Positions 1-7,839 of a DNA stretch of 10,142 bases are shown piece after piece. The position numbers and the translations under genes were made by a program. The DNA lies in NCBI GenBank assembly GCA_947573015.1, contig CANPDS010000064.1, forward strand, positions 1 to 10,142, read 5' to 3'. The notes beneath the pieces were generated by a model. It had not been told where the DNA came from. It searched no databases and worked only from the letters and a program-made list of their open reading frames with translations. Origin of the DNA: an uncultured Muribaculum sp. GTDB lineage: Bacteria; Bacteroidota; Bacteroidia; Bacteroidales; Muribaculaceae. The stretch's first letter is position 1, and each line of letters begins with the position of its first letter.

Positions 1-93
1 ATAAAGATTATAGTTCTTACCATTGTCAACGCTTTGCGAGGAGAGGAAAATGCCTTTTGATATGTCCCGCGCATGCAATGAATAAATTAGCCG

Positions 94-693
94 ATGCCGC
101 ATCCTATAGACATAATAAGAAAACTCCACAATTTCCCTGACGATGTCATCGAGCGTGTGCGCGAACTCATGGTTGAGGAGACTGTGCGGAAGGGATATTG
201 CATTGAAAGTCTGAGCAATTATCATCGCAATACGGCTTTCTACATCCGTAAGGGTGCGGCCCGTACATTTTATATAGACAAGGGGAGGGAATGTACTTTA
301 TCATTTGCTTTTGATGACGATTTCATCATGACTCATACGATGAGGAATATCTATACGGATGTGTCGATGACTGTGATGTTTCTTGAAGATACACAGTTGG
401 TATCATTCAGGCATAGCGATTTACATGAGATCATACAGGGCGATGTGGCTGATGTAAACCCTCTTGAATGGTCGATGTTTCTGAATGCCGTATTCTATGA
501 ATACGCCGGTGATCTTGAGGAGAAACTTTACTTTCTTTGCAACTCGTCAGCGCGTGAACGCTATGAATGGGTGCTTCGACGCTATCCGCGTATAACCGAT
601 GTTGCCACCATGACTCAGATTGCTTCATTCCTCAACATCACCAAGGAAACTCTCTACCGTATCCGTGGCGGAAAATATTCGGCGAAACTGTGA
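94..693 (+). CDS. Crp/Fnr-family transcriptional regulator
   Basis: A 199-residue protein with the size and layout of Bacteroidota Crp/Fnr-superfamily regulators. Residues about 1-120 fit a cNMP-binding-like jelly-roll sensor domain (for example FYIRKGAARTFYIDKG). A C-terminal helix-turn-helix lies at about residues 172-191, with the Crp-type pattern QIASFLNITKETLYRIR. It lacks the N-terminal cysteine cluster of true FNR; its cysteines (such as Cys36) are scattered, so oxygen sensing by an iron-sulfur cluster is unlikely, and its ligand cannot be told from sequence. The chain ends only eight residues after the recognition helix. ATG 94 is the first start after an in-frame TAG at 88-90. It lies 310 bases upstream of an RND efflux operon in the same orientation, and an FNR/CRP-like palindrome lies in that gap, so local activation of the pump operon is a reasonable inference. 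The family call is firm; the target is not shown. Confidence 0.87.
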   Translation: MPHPIDIIRKLHNFPDDVIERVRELMVEETVRKGYCIESLSNYHRNTAFYIRKGAARTFYIDKGRECTLSFAFDDDFIMTHTMRNIYTDVSMTVMFLEDTQLVSFRHSDLHEIIQGDVADVNPLEWSMFLNAVFYEYAGDLEEKLYFLCNSSARERYEWVLRRYPRITDVATMTQIASFLNITKETLYRIRGGKYSAKL

Positions 694-772
694 GTTCATA
701 AAAAAGAACTGTGTGTTCGTTTTGACTTCGGTTTTTAGTAGTGTTAAATCAATGGTGTGGATATACTTTAGT

Positions 773-790
773 CAGTAATGTAATTTACTG
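773..790. repeat. Inverted repeat, 6-bp arms
   Basis: CAGTAA (773-778) and TTACTG (785-790) are perfect reverse complements around a 6-base spacer. It lies about 65-90 bases upstream of the -7 box of the efflux promoter. It could be an operator half-site pair or chance in AT-rich DNA; no matching regulator is identified. Confidence 0.4.
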
Positions 791-816
791 CAATTTAAAA
801 TAATTTAACCAACCGG

Positions 817-832
817 TATGATATATATCATA
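817..832. promoter_or_regulatory. FNR/CRP-like palindromic operator
   Basis: TATGATATATATCATA is a perfect 16-bp palindrome. Read as ATGAT-N4-ATCAT, it matches the FNR consensus TTGAT-N4-ATCAA at eight of ten positions. Its centre (824.5) is 33 bases upstream of the centre of the -7 box (854-861), which puts it near -40 if transcription starts around 864-865. That is the location used by class II Crp/Fnr activators. The Crp/Fnr-family gene immediately upstream is the obvious candidate binder. The symmetry is seen directly; the binding protein is inferred. Confidence 0.55.
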
Positions 833-853
833 TTTTAATCTTGTATGTGTGAG

Positions 854-861
854 TATCTTTG
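854..861 (+). promoter_or_regulatory. Bacteroidota -7 promoter box for the RND operon
   Basis: TATCTTTG fits the Bacteroidota sigma-ABfr -7 consensus TAnnTTTG exactly. No TTG is found at the usual 19-21 base spacing upstream; that position reads ATTTT next to the palindrome at 817-832. A weak -33 with a palindrome beside it suggests an activator-dependent promoter. Transcription probably starts a few bases downstream, giving a leader of roughly 135-140 bases. Confidence 0.6.
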
Positions 862-1003
862 CACCGTGAATAATAGGTAAAATAGGTACATACATCCGTC
901 ATATACATTGTCGATGCTCCTATATTATGCGGGAGTTGATGTTTATTGTCTATAAACCAATAGAAAAAGTAATTAAAGTTTATATAAGTATTAAAGCAAC
1001 GTT

Positions 1004-2173
1004 ATGAATTTGAATTCCGCAAAAACAGTCGGAACTTCGCTTATTACCGGGTTTGCAATTGTGCTTACCTCGTGTGGCGGAGGCCAACAGCAGCAGATGC
1101 AGATGTCAGCACCGCAGATTGCCACAATGACAGTCGAATATGGTAATTCTGAACTTGAGAGCGCATATCCCGTAACCATAAAGGGACGTACAGATATTGA
1201 TATCCGTCCACAGGTAACGGGATTTATCACGAAAGTGCATGTCGACGAAGGGCAGCAGGTACAAAAAGGACAGGTGCTCTTTACTATTGACCAGGTACAG
1301 TTTGAGGCTGCCGTTGATGCGGCTCAGGCTGCTGTTCGTGTTGCGGAAAGTGCTGTAAACACAGCTCAGTTGACCGCAGATAACAAGCGTCATCTTTTCG
1401 ATAAGAATATCATCAGTGAATATGAATGGCAGATGGCTGACAATCAACTGAAACAAGCTAAGGCTCAACTCGCTTCTGCTAAGGCTCAGCTTGTGTCGGC
1501 ACAGAAAAATCTGGCATATACCGTAGTGACTTCCCCGAGTACCGGTGTGATTGGTTCGATCCCCAACCGTGAGGGTTCACTCGCGTCTCCATCTTCTGTA
1601 CAACCGCTTACCACCGTCAGCGATAATTCTGAGGTATATGCATATTTCTCTCTTAATGAGAAAGATATTCTCGGAATGACAGACAATGGATCCCGCAATC
1701 TCAATGAAGCTGTAAACTCGATGCCATTGGTGTCTCTTCGTCTGGCAAATGGCGAGGTATATTCTGAAAAGGGCAAGGTAGCTACCGTAAGCGGTGTGAT
1801 AGATAATACAACTGGAGCGGCTACCGTACGTGCTCTGTTCAACAATCCTTCCGGAATGCTTCGGAGCGGATCTACAGGTTCTGTTCTGATTCCAAATTCT
1901 TTCGAGAAGGTAATCCTTATTCCTCAGAGTGCTACCAGCGAGATTCAGAATGTTCGTTTTGCTTATGTTGTGAACGACAGCAACAAAGTTGTGGCTACCC
2001 CCATCCAGGTATCTCCGATTTCCGATGGAAAGAACTTTGTAGTGGTTTCGGGACTTGAGCCTGGGCAGCGTATCGCTGTTGAAGGTGTGGGCACTTCTGT
2101 ACGTGATGGCATAACAATTCAACCAGTTGATGCTGCCGCGCAGACTGCTCAGACTGAAACGGTTAATGAGTAA
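1004..2173 (+). CDS. RND efflux periplasmic adaptor (membrane-fusion lipoprotein)
   Basis: A 389-residue AcrA/MexA-type adaptor that bridges the inner-membrane pump and the outer-membrane channel in the periplasm. Residues 1-24 are a lipoprotein signal with lipobox LTSC, predicting lipid attachment at Cys24; a short Gly-Gln-Met-rich linker follows. The domains follow the family order. The first half of the lipoyl-like barrel-sandwich is at about 58-95 (GRTDIDIRPQVTGFITKVHV, then VDEGQQVQKGQVLF). An Ala/Gln-rich coiled-coil hairpin spans about 96-168, and the second lipoyl half about 169-205 (LAYTVVTSPSTGVIG). The beta-barrel occupies about 206-290 and the membrane-proximal domain the remainder. 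It is the first gene of the operon, with a 55-base gap to the pump gene. The length is normal for the family. The substrate cannot be deduced from the adaptor. Confidence 0.95.
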   Translation: MNLNSAKTVGTSLITGFAIVLTSCGGGQQQQMQMSAPQIATMTVEYGNSELESAYPVTIKGRTDIDIRPQVTGFITKVHVDEGQQVQKGQVLFTIDQVQFEAAVDAAQAAVRVAESAVNTAQLTADNKRHLFDKNIISEYEWQMADNQLKQAKAQLASAKAQLVSAQKNLAYTVVTSPSTGVIGSIPNREGSLASPSSVQPLTTVSDNSEVYAYFSLNEKDILGMTDNGSRNLNEAVNSMPLVSLRLANGEVYSEKGKVATVSGVIDNTTGAATVRALFNNPSGMLRSGSTGSVLIPNSFEKVILIPQSATSEIQNVRFAYVVNDSNKVVATPIQVSPISDGKNFVVVSGLEPGQRIAVEGVGTSVRDGITIQPVDAAAQTAQTETVNE

Positions 2174-2228
2174 TAGGATCTTTTTTGACTCAAACCAACA
2201 AAAAAACGTCTTCCAACAATAAGCGGAC

Positions 2229-5200
2229 ATGAAATTAGATACATTTATTAACCGTCCGGTGCTATCGACGGTAATATCAATTTTTATAGTTTTGTTGGGT
2301 CTGATTGGTCTTTCCACACTTCCAATTACCCAATATCCCGACTTGGCACCTCCTACAATCCGTGTGTCCACTACCTATACGGGTGCCAATGCGCAGGCGG
2401 TGCTTAACTCGGTAATCGCTCCTCTTGAAGAGGCAATCAACGGCGCCGAAGGTATGACATATATGGAGTCTACTGCTACCAACACCGGTGCTGCGGACAT
2501 TTCAGTATATTTTAAGCAAGGCTTTAATGCAGATATGGCTGCTGTCGATGTACAGAACCGTGTTGCTAAGGCCGCCAATTTGCTCCCTGCTGAGGTGACT
2601 CAGGTAGGTGTGCTTACTCAGAAGCGTCAGACTTCAATGCTTATGGGTGTATGTTTATATTGCGATAATGGAGAATATGACGAGGTTTTCATTGACAATT
2701 ATATGAAGATCAATGTCATTCCTCAGCTTCAGCGCGTTAATGGTGTCGGTGATGTAATGTCGTTCGGCGCTGATTACTCTATGCGTGTCTGGTTGAAGCC
2801 CGACGTTATGGCTGAATATAAGCTTATGCCGTCAGATATCGCCGCAGTACTGAAAGAGCAGAATGTCGAGGCTGCTCCAGGTGCGTTTGGTGAACAAGGT
2901 GATCAGTCATTCCAATATACAATCAAATATCGCGGACGTCTTACCACTCCTGATGAATTTGGTAATATTGTAGTGAGCGCTAATTCCGACGGTTCAGTGC
3001 TGTATTTGAAAGATGTGGCAGATATTGAGCTTGGTAAGGTAACGTATGGATTCCATAATGGACTTAACGGATATCCTGCTACTTCTGCGATGATTTTCCA
3101 GACAGCCGGATCAAATGCTACTCAGATTATCAAGGATTGCGAGAAAGAGGTTGACCTTCTTGCTAAAGATCTTCCTGCCGGTCTGCACTTTGCAATCCCG
3201 ATGAACAACAATGACTTCCTTGAAGCTTCGATTCATGAGGTTATCAAGACTCTTATCGAAGCATTTATTCTTGTGTTCTTTGTGACTTATGTGTTCCTTC
3301 AGGACTTCCGTTCAACAATTATTCCTGCGATTGCGATTCCGGTGGCACTTGTCGGCACATTCTTCTTCATGAACATTATCGGCTTCTCCATTAACCTCAT
3401 CACACTCTCTGCTCTTGTGCTTGCTATTGCGATTGTAGTCGATGATGCGATTGTGGTGGTGGAAGCGGTTCATGCCAAACTTGATGTTGGATACAAGAGC
3501 GCACGTAAGGCTTCTATTGACGCCATGAATGAGATTGGTGGTGCTATTATCTCCATCACCTTGGTAATGATGCTCGTGTTTATTCCAGTGTCATTCATGC
3601 CTGGCACATCTGGTGTGTTCTATCAGCAGTTTGGTATCACCATGGCGATTGCTATCGGTTTGTCGGCGCTGAATGCTCTTACCCTTTCTCCTGCGCTTTG
3701 TGCTGTGTTCCTGAAACCCCACAATTCTGACAAACCTCTTAAAGAGCGTATGGGTGAGGCATATGCTGAGGCTGCACAGACTATGAAGAAACGCTATGCT
3801 TCGGCCTGGAAACTCAATCTTCATCCGTTGGTGACATTCCTATTCCTTGCTGCTACGATTACGTTCATGGTTCTTGGCTGGTATCAGCTCGAAGTAATAT
3901 GGAAACTGGCAGTTGCCTCAGTTTGTGCGATTGTGGCTATTATGGGTATCTTCAGCGATCGATTCAAGGCTGGCTTTGAATTGGGATATTCCCGTCTGCT
4001 TAATGTTTACACCAAGGCATCTAGCTTCTTTATCCATCATAAGATCACTTCTTTTGGCATTGTTGCCGTAAGTGTTGCCATTTTGGTATGGTTAATGTCG
4101 ATTACCCCGACTACCCTTGTGCCAAATGAGGATACCGGTTATTTGTTTGTGATGGTCGATATGCCTCCGGGAACCTCGCAAGAGCGTACGATGGTGACTA
4201 TGGACCGTGTTGAGCAGGCTGTTATGAAGATTCCTGGAGTGAAGTACACTCAGAAGATCGTTGGTTATAGCTTCCTAGCCGGTCAAGGTAATACATATGG
4301 TACGTTTATCGTAAAACTCGACGATTGGGCGGAGCGTGATGAAAGCCGTAGTAATGAGGCAATCCTTAAGCAGATATACGGTCTGACAGCAACAATCAAG
4401 GATGGACGTATCGTAGCATTCGCACCTCCTATGATCACCGGTTACTCTCTTACCAATGGTTTCGACCTTAAGATGCAGGATAAGACTGGTGGCTCGATTG
4501 ACAACTTCTATGGTATTGTACAGAACTTCCTTAAGGAACTTATGGCACAGCCTGAAGTGCAGATGGCATATTCTACTTTTAACCCGGCTTTCCCTCAGTA
4601 TATGGTGGATATTGATGCAGCTAAGGCAAAACAGGCTGGTATCAGTCCTTCTACTATTCTTACTACTCTTCAGGGTTATTATGGTGGTATGTATGTATCC
4701 AACTTCAACCGTTTCGGTAAGATTTATCGTGTGATGATGCAGGCTACTCCGGATGCTCGTGTATCGCCGGAGACTCTGTCGAGCATTAAAATCCGTAACG
4801 GCAATGAGATGGCATCTCTATCCAACTTCGTTACTCTTACAAAGGTGTATGGACCTGACCTTCTCAACCGATTCAACATGTTTACCTCAATCTCGGTTAC
4901 TGGTCAGCCAGCTCCTGGATATACATCCGGTGACTGTCTCGCTGCTGTAGAACGCGTGGCTGCAAAGACTCTTCCTACCGGGTTCGGATATGAATACTCT
5001 GGTATGACTCGTGAGGAGGCAAGCTCTTCGGGCAATGGCACTGCAATGATTTTCGGTCTCTGTCTGTTGTTCGTATACCTTCTGTTGTCGGCACAGTACG
5101 AGAGCTATATTCTACCCTGGGCAGTTATCCTGTCTATTCCGTTCGGCCTTATGGGTGCGTTCGTATTTGCAACATTTGACGGTATATCCAATAACGTGTA

Positions 5201-5597
5201 TCTACAGATTGCACTCATCATGTTGATCGGTCTTCTTGCAAAGAATGCCATTCTTATTGTTGAGTTCGCTCTCGAACGTCGACGCATGGGTATGTCTGTT
5301 GTCAATGCGGCCATTCAAGGTGCATCGGCACGTCTGCGTCCTATTCTTATGACATCGCTTGCGCTTGTCATCGGTTTGCTCCCTATGATGTTTGCCCATG
5401 GTGTAGGTGCCAATGGTAACCGTGCTCTCGGTACCGGTTCGATCGGTGGTATGCTTATAGGTATGATTCTTCAGGTACTCGTGGTTCCGGCATTGTTCGT
5501 GGCATTCCAGTTGATTCAGGAGAAACTCTCTCCAATAAAATGGAAAGATACAGACAACACCGGTCTTGAATCTGAAATCGAGCAGTATGCACATTAA
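2229..5597 (+). CDS. RND multidrug efflux pump, inner-membrane permease (HAE-1/AcrB type)
   Basis: A 1122-residue proton-driven exporter of the hydrophobe/amphiphile (AcrB-like) RND class. The N-terminus has TM1 (about 10-30) followed by the class-typical LPITQYPDLAPPTIRVSTTY segment. The proton-relay residues are all present: the Asp pair D405-D406 in TM4 (IVVDDAIVVVEAV), K1005 in TM10 (LLAKNAILIVEF), R1035 and T1042 (RLRPILMTS), equivalent to AcrB D407/D408, K940, R971 and T978. It is about 70 residues longer than AcrB. The surplus lies between TM6 and the stretch before TM7 (about residues 505-575) and contains two extra hydrophobic segments (about 533-552 and 560-576). The DD motif argues against a heavy-metal (CusA) type. 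The gene sits between the adaptor and outer-membrane genes, with 16 bases to the latter. The export substrate is unknown; drugs, bile salts or detergents are typical for the class. Confidence 0.96.
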   Translation: MKLDTFINRPVLSTVISIFIVLLGLIGLSTLPITQYPDLAPPTIRVSTTYTGANAQAVLNSVIAPLEEAINGAEGMTYMESTATNTGAADISVYFKQGFNADMAAVDVQNRVAKAANLLPAEVTQVGVLTQKRQTSMLMGVCLYCDNGEYDEVFIDNYMKINVIPQLQRVNGVGDVMSFGADYSMRVWLKPDVMAEYKLMPSDIAAVLKEQNVEAAPGAFGEQGDQSFQYTIKYRGRLTTPDEFGNIVVSANSDGSVLYLKDVADIELGKVTYGFHNGLNGYPATSAMIFQTAGSNATQIIKDCEKEVDLLAKDLPAGLHFAIPMNNNDFLEASIHEVIKTLIEAFILVFFVTYVFLQDFRSTIIPAIAIPVALVGTFFFMNIIGFSINLITLSALVLAIAIVVDDAIVVVEAVHAKLDVGYKSARKASIDAMNEIGGAIISITLVMMLVFIPVSFMPGTSGVFYQQFGITMAIAIGLSALNALTLSPALCAVFLKPHNSDKPLKERMGEAYAEAAQTMKKRYASAWKLNLHPLVTFLFLAATITFMVLGWYQLEVIWKLAVASVCAIVAIMGIFSDRFKAGFELGYSRLLNVYTKASSFFIHHKITSFGIVAVSVAILVWLMSITPTTLVPNEDTGYLFVMVDMPPGTSQERTMVTMDRVEQAVMKIPGVKYTQKIVGYSFLAGQGNTYGTFIVKLDDWAERDESRSNEAILKQIYGLTATIKDGRIVAFAPPMITGYSLTNGFDLKMQDKTGGSIDNFYGIVQNFLKELMAQPEVQMAYSTFNPAFPQYMVDIDAAKAKQAGISPSTILTTLQGYYGGMYVSNFNRFGKIYRVMMQATPDARVSPETLSSIKIRNGNEMASLSNFVTLTKVYGPDLLNRFNMFTSISVTGQPAPGYTSGDCLAAVERVAAKTLPTGFGYEYSGMTREEASSSGNGTAMIFGLCLLFVYLLLSAQYESYILPWAVILSIPFGLMGAFVFATFDGISNNVYLQIALIMLIGLLAKNAILIVEFALERRRMGMSVVNAAIQGASARLRPILMTSLALVIGLLPMMFAHGVGANGNRALGTGSIGGMLIGMILQVLVVPALFVAFQLIQEKLSPIKWKDTDNTGLESEIEQYAH

Positions 5598-5613
5598 TTA
5601 GCTTTATTTTGCA

Positions 5614-7005
5614 ATGACTATCAATAATATATCAAAATACGCTTTCGCTCTTGCAGGTGTGGCAATGCTTTCGAGCTGCCACATCTACAAGAAGTTCGAA
5701 ATGCCCGACGATCAGCCGGTGTTTGCCGAATATGTCGAGGCCCGCGATGCGGCTCCTGATTCAACAGCATTCGGAAACATGCGTTGGCAGGAAATGTTTA
5801 CTGATCCGATGTTGGCCGATCTGATTGGCCGTGCGTTGGTTAACAATGTTAATCTTCAGAATGCCAAGCTGAATGTCGATATGGCACATTCTCAGTTGAA
5901 AGGTGCGCGTCTGAGCTATCTTCCTTCGCTCACACTCGCAGCTTCGGGCAATAAGGCTTACTATGACATAACCGGTATGCGGGATATGCCTTGGACATAT
6001 CAGGTGCCGCTGTCGGCCAGTTGGGAGATTGACATCTTTGGCAAGACTCTTAACACCAATCGTAAGGCAAAGGCAGCCTTGTTGCAAAGCGAGGCTTACG
6101 AACAGGCCGTGCGTTCGCAGATTATTGCAGCTGTGGCCAACTGCTATTATACCATAGCAATGCTTGAAAAGCAGTTGCAGATATCGCGTGAGACTGAAGT
6201 GCTATGGGGTAAGAGTCTTCAGATTATGAAAGACTTTAAGGAAGCTGGACGAGTTACTGAGGCAGCTGTAGTTCAGAGTGCTGCCAACTATTATAGTATT
6301 CAGGCTTCGATTACCGATCTTGAGGTGGCCCTTAATCAGGCCAACAACAGTATGTCTCTGCTGCTTAATGTCACTCCTCAGTCATGGGGCGTTTCTCCTG
6401 ATGCAGTGTTGGAGATGCCTGGTGTGATCAGCGCTGGAGTTCCTATGCGTGAGCTTGCTGCACGTCCTGATGTGCGTGCAGCCGAGCAGTCGGTTGCTGT
6501 TGCATATTATGCCACCAATCAGGCACGTGCCGCATTTTACCCTGGCGTGACTATTTCAGCTACCGGTGGATTTACCAACTCTGTCGGATCAGCGGTGCTC
6601 AACCCGGCTAATTGGTTCGCAAATCTTGCAGGTTCTCTTACCGCGCCATTGTTTGCACGCGGACAGCTTATCAGCAATCTTGAGGTAGCTAAGGCAAGTC
6701 AGGCTGTGGCTATGAATAACTTCGAGAATACACTTATGAATGCTGCTGCTGAAGTAAGCGATGCATATCATACTCTTGAGAAGAGCGCTCAGAAATCAGA
6801 ACTTCTCGCCAAACAGGTCGTTGAGCTTGAGAAATCTGTCGAGTATACTCAGGATCTTCTTGCATACAACGGCACGACTTCATATCTTGAAGTGCTCACC
6901 GCACAGCAAACTCTTTTGCAGGCTCAGTTGAGCAAAGTAAGCTGCGACAATACACATGCACGCGCTGCCATAAGTCTTTATCAGGCTTTGGGCGGTGGAC
7001 GTTAA
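5614..7005 (+). CDS. RND efflux outer-membrane factor (TolC/NodT-type lipoprotein)
   Basis: A 463-residue outer-membrane channel protein of the NodT/OprM class that completes the tripartite pump. Residues 1-22 form a lipoprotein signal with lipobox LSSC, predicting a lipidated Cys22. The family's two-fold repeat is visible. The first half runs from LADLIGRALVNNVNLQNAKLNVDMAHSQL through PSLTLAASG to a stretch with SASWEIDIFGKTL. The second half runs from the RPDVRAAEQSVAVAYYATNQARAAFYPGVTISATGG region through LFARGQLISNLEVAKASQ. Long Ala/Gln-rich helices between them fit the periplasmic alpha-barrel, and the C-terminal YNGTTSYLEVLTAQQTLLQAQL motif is typical. The 16-base gap from the pump gene indicates co-transcription. 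No terminator is visible after its stop, and the next gene starts 25 bases later. Substrate specificity is set mainly by the pump, not by this protein. Confidence 0.95.
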   Translation: MTINNISKYAFALAGVAMLSSCHIYKKFEMPDDQPVFAEYVEARDAAPDSTAFGNMRWQEMFTDPMLADLIGRALVNNVNLQNAKLNVDMAHSQLKGARLSYLPSLTLAASGNKAYYDITGMRDMPWTYQVPLSASWEIDIFGKTLNTNRKAKAALLQSEAYEQAVRSQIIAAVANCYYTIAMLEKQLQISRETEVLWGKSLQIMKDFKEAGRVTEAAVVQSAANYYSIQASITDLEVALNQANNSMSLLLNVTPQSWGVSPDAVLEMPGVISAGVPMRELAARPDVRAAEQSVAVAYYATNQARAAFYPGVTISATGGFTNSVGSAVLNPANWFANLAGSLTAPLFARGQLISNLEVAKASQAVAMNNFENTLMNAAAEVSDAYHTLEKSAQKSELLAKQVVELEKSVEYTQDLLAYNGTTSYLEVLTAQQTLLQAQLSKVSCDNTHARAAISLYQALGGGR

Positions 7006-7030
7006 TTCCAACCTTAAATCCATATTTATC

Positions 7031-7816
7031 ATGATTAGTCCATTAGCACATGTTGATCCCGCTGCCAAGATTGGCAACAATGTCACCATCTATCCATTCG
7101 CATTCATTGATGCTGATGTGGAGATTGGCGATGACTGTGTCATAATGCCTTATGTGAGCATAATGAATGGCACACGCATAGGCCGTCATAATAAAATCTA
7201 CCAAGGCTCTATAATTGGTGCAGATCCTCAGGATTTCCGCTGGAATGGAGAGAAAACTTTCTGTACCATCGGCGACAATAACATTATCCGCGAGCAGGTG
7301 ATCATCAATCGTGGTATCCGGCCAAACGGAGCCACCTCTATCGGTAGTGACTCATTCATTATGGCTGAGACACATATCGGACATGATTGTCAGGTTGGAA
7401 ATAAGGTAGTGCTCGGTAACGGTGTGAAGCTTGCCGGTGATTGCAAGGTTGGCACATGCTCGATCCTCTCATCCAATGCAATGCTTCACGAGCGTAGCGA
7501 GGTTGGCGATTGGGTAGTGATAAAGGGTGGTTGCCGTATTACTGGAAATGTACCTCCGTATGTTATTATTGCCCATAATCCGGCCGCTTATTATGGAATC
7601 AACGCCTTCATAATGCGTAAGCATGGATTTACAGACGAGCAGGTTGATGACGTTGCAAAGGCATATCGTCATATTTATCAGGCTGGCACTTCTGTATTCA
7701 ATGCTCTTAAACGTGTTGAAGCTGATCTCGCTCCAAGTGATATAAGATCCAACATCACCGATTTTATTCGCGGACATCAGCTGAAGATTGTGGCTGTGCC
7801 TACCGAACTTGAATAG
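7031..7816 (+). CDS. lpxA: LpxA-like UDP-N-acetylglucosamine O-acyltransferase, divergent
   Basis: A 261-residue left-handed beta-helix hexapeptide-repeat protein. It aligns along its length with LpxA (E. coli 262 residues), which moves a 3-hydroxyacyl chain from acyl carrier protein to UDP-GlcNAc in the first step of lipid A synthesis in the cytoplasm. Conserved features are IGADPQDFRWNGE (about 63-75), IGDNNIIREQVIINRG, H115 and catalytic H118 in ETHIGHDC, and H153. Departures from usual LpxA are LHERSEVG instead of the HQF-type motif, RKHGF (196-200) where E. coli has KRRGF, and a C-terminus ending VAVPTELE instead of the Arg-rich tail. ATG 7031 is preferred over an in-frame ATG at 6995, which would overlap the preceding gene; the resulting MISPLAHVDP start matches the family. 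It follows the efflux genes by 25 bases and precedes a strong terminator. It could be the sole LpxA or a specialised paralogue. Confidence 0.85.
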   Translation: MISPLAHVDPAAKIGNNVTIYPFAFIDADVEIGDDCVIMPYVSIMNGTRIGRHNKIYQGSIIGADPQDFRWNGEKTFCTIGDNNIIREQVIINRGIRPNGATSIGSDSFIMAETHIGHDCQVGNKVVLGNGVKLAGDCKVGTCSILSSNAMLHERSEVGDWVVIKGGCRITGNVPPYVIIAHNPAAYYGINAFIMRKHGFTDEQVDDVAKAYRHIYQAGTSVFNALKRVEADLAPSDIRSNITDFIRGHQLKIVAVPTELE

Positions 7817-7839
7817 GTATTATTTAAGATAATAGATTG

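Larger units (their letters stand above)
694..1003. other. Regulatory gap and leader upstream of the RND operon
   Basis: This 310-base AT-rich gap carries no convincing gene. Just after the regulator stop there are only weak terminator-like elements: a 4-bp stem (706-709 with 715-718) followed by T-rich sequence, and a small UUCG loop near 726-731 followed by five Ts. Then come an inverted repeat (773-790), a 16-bp palindrome (817-832), a -7 promoter box (854-861) and a leader of about 135-140 bases up to ATG 1004. The leader holds an 8-bp direct repeat (872-888) and a weak possible hairpin (917-921 with 931-935). No known riboswitch was recognised. Confidence 0.6.

Noticed and set aside
1..74. 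Possible start of a divergent minus-strand gene running off the left edge (ATG at 74 or 23)
   Set aside because: The frame is open, but at most about 24 codons are visible, without a domain or a clear promoter, so it cannot be supported.
706..723. Terminator directly after the Crp/Fnr-type gene
   Set aside because: The stem is only 4 bp and the following T run is short, far weaker than the terminator at 7840-7877; it is not strong enough to call.
764..771. TACTTTAG as a -7 promoter box
   Set aside because: It has one mismatch to TAnnTTTG and no TTG at proper spacing; the exact match at 854-861 is better.
2174..2228. Weak TGAGT/ACTCA inverted repeat and T run between the adaptor and pump genes as a terminator
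   Set aside because: The arms are 5 bp around a loop of about 18 bases and the T run is inside the loop, so it would not act as an intrinsic terminator; the genes form one operon.
1577..2371. 264-codon open frame on the minus strand across the adaptor and the start of the pump
   Set aside because: It is antisense to two well-supported efflux genes and the gap between them; the sequence shows no domain and no plausible promoter.
6995..7030. Upstream start of the LpxA-like gene overlapping the outer-membrane factor gene
   Set aside because: The 12 extra residues are not LpxA-like; MISPLAHVDP from ATG 7031 fits the family N-terminus and length.
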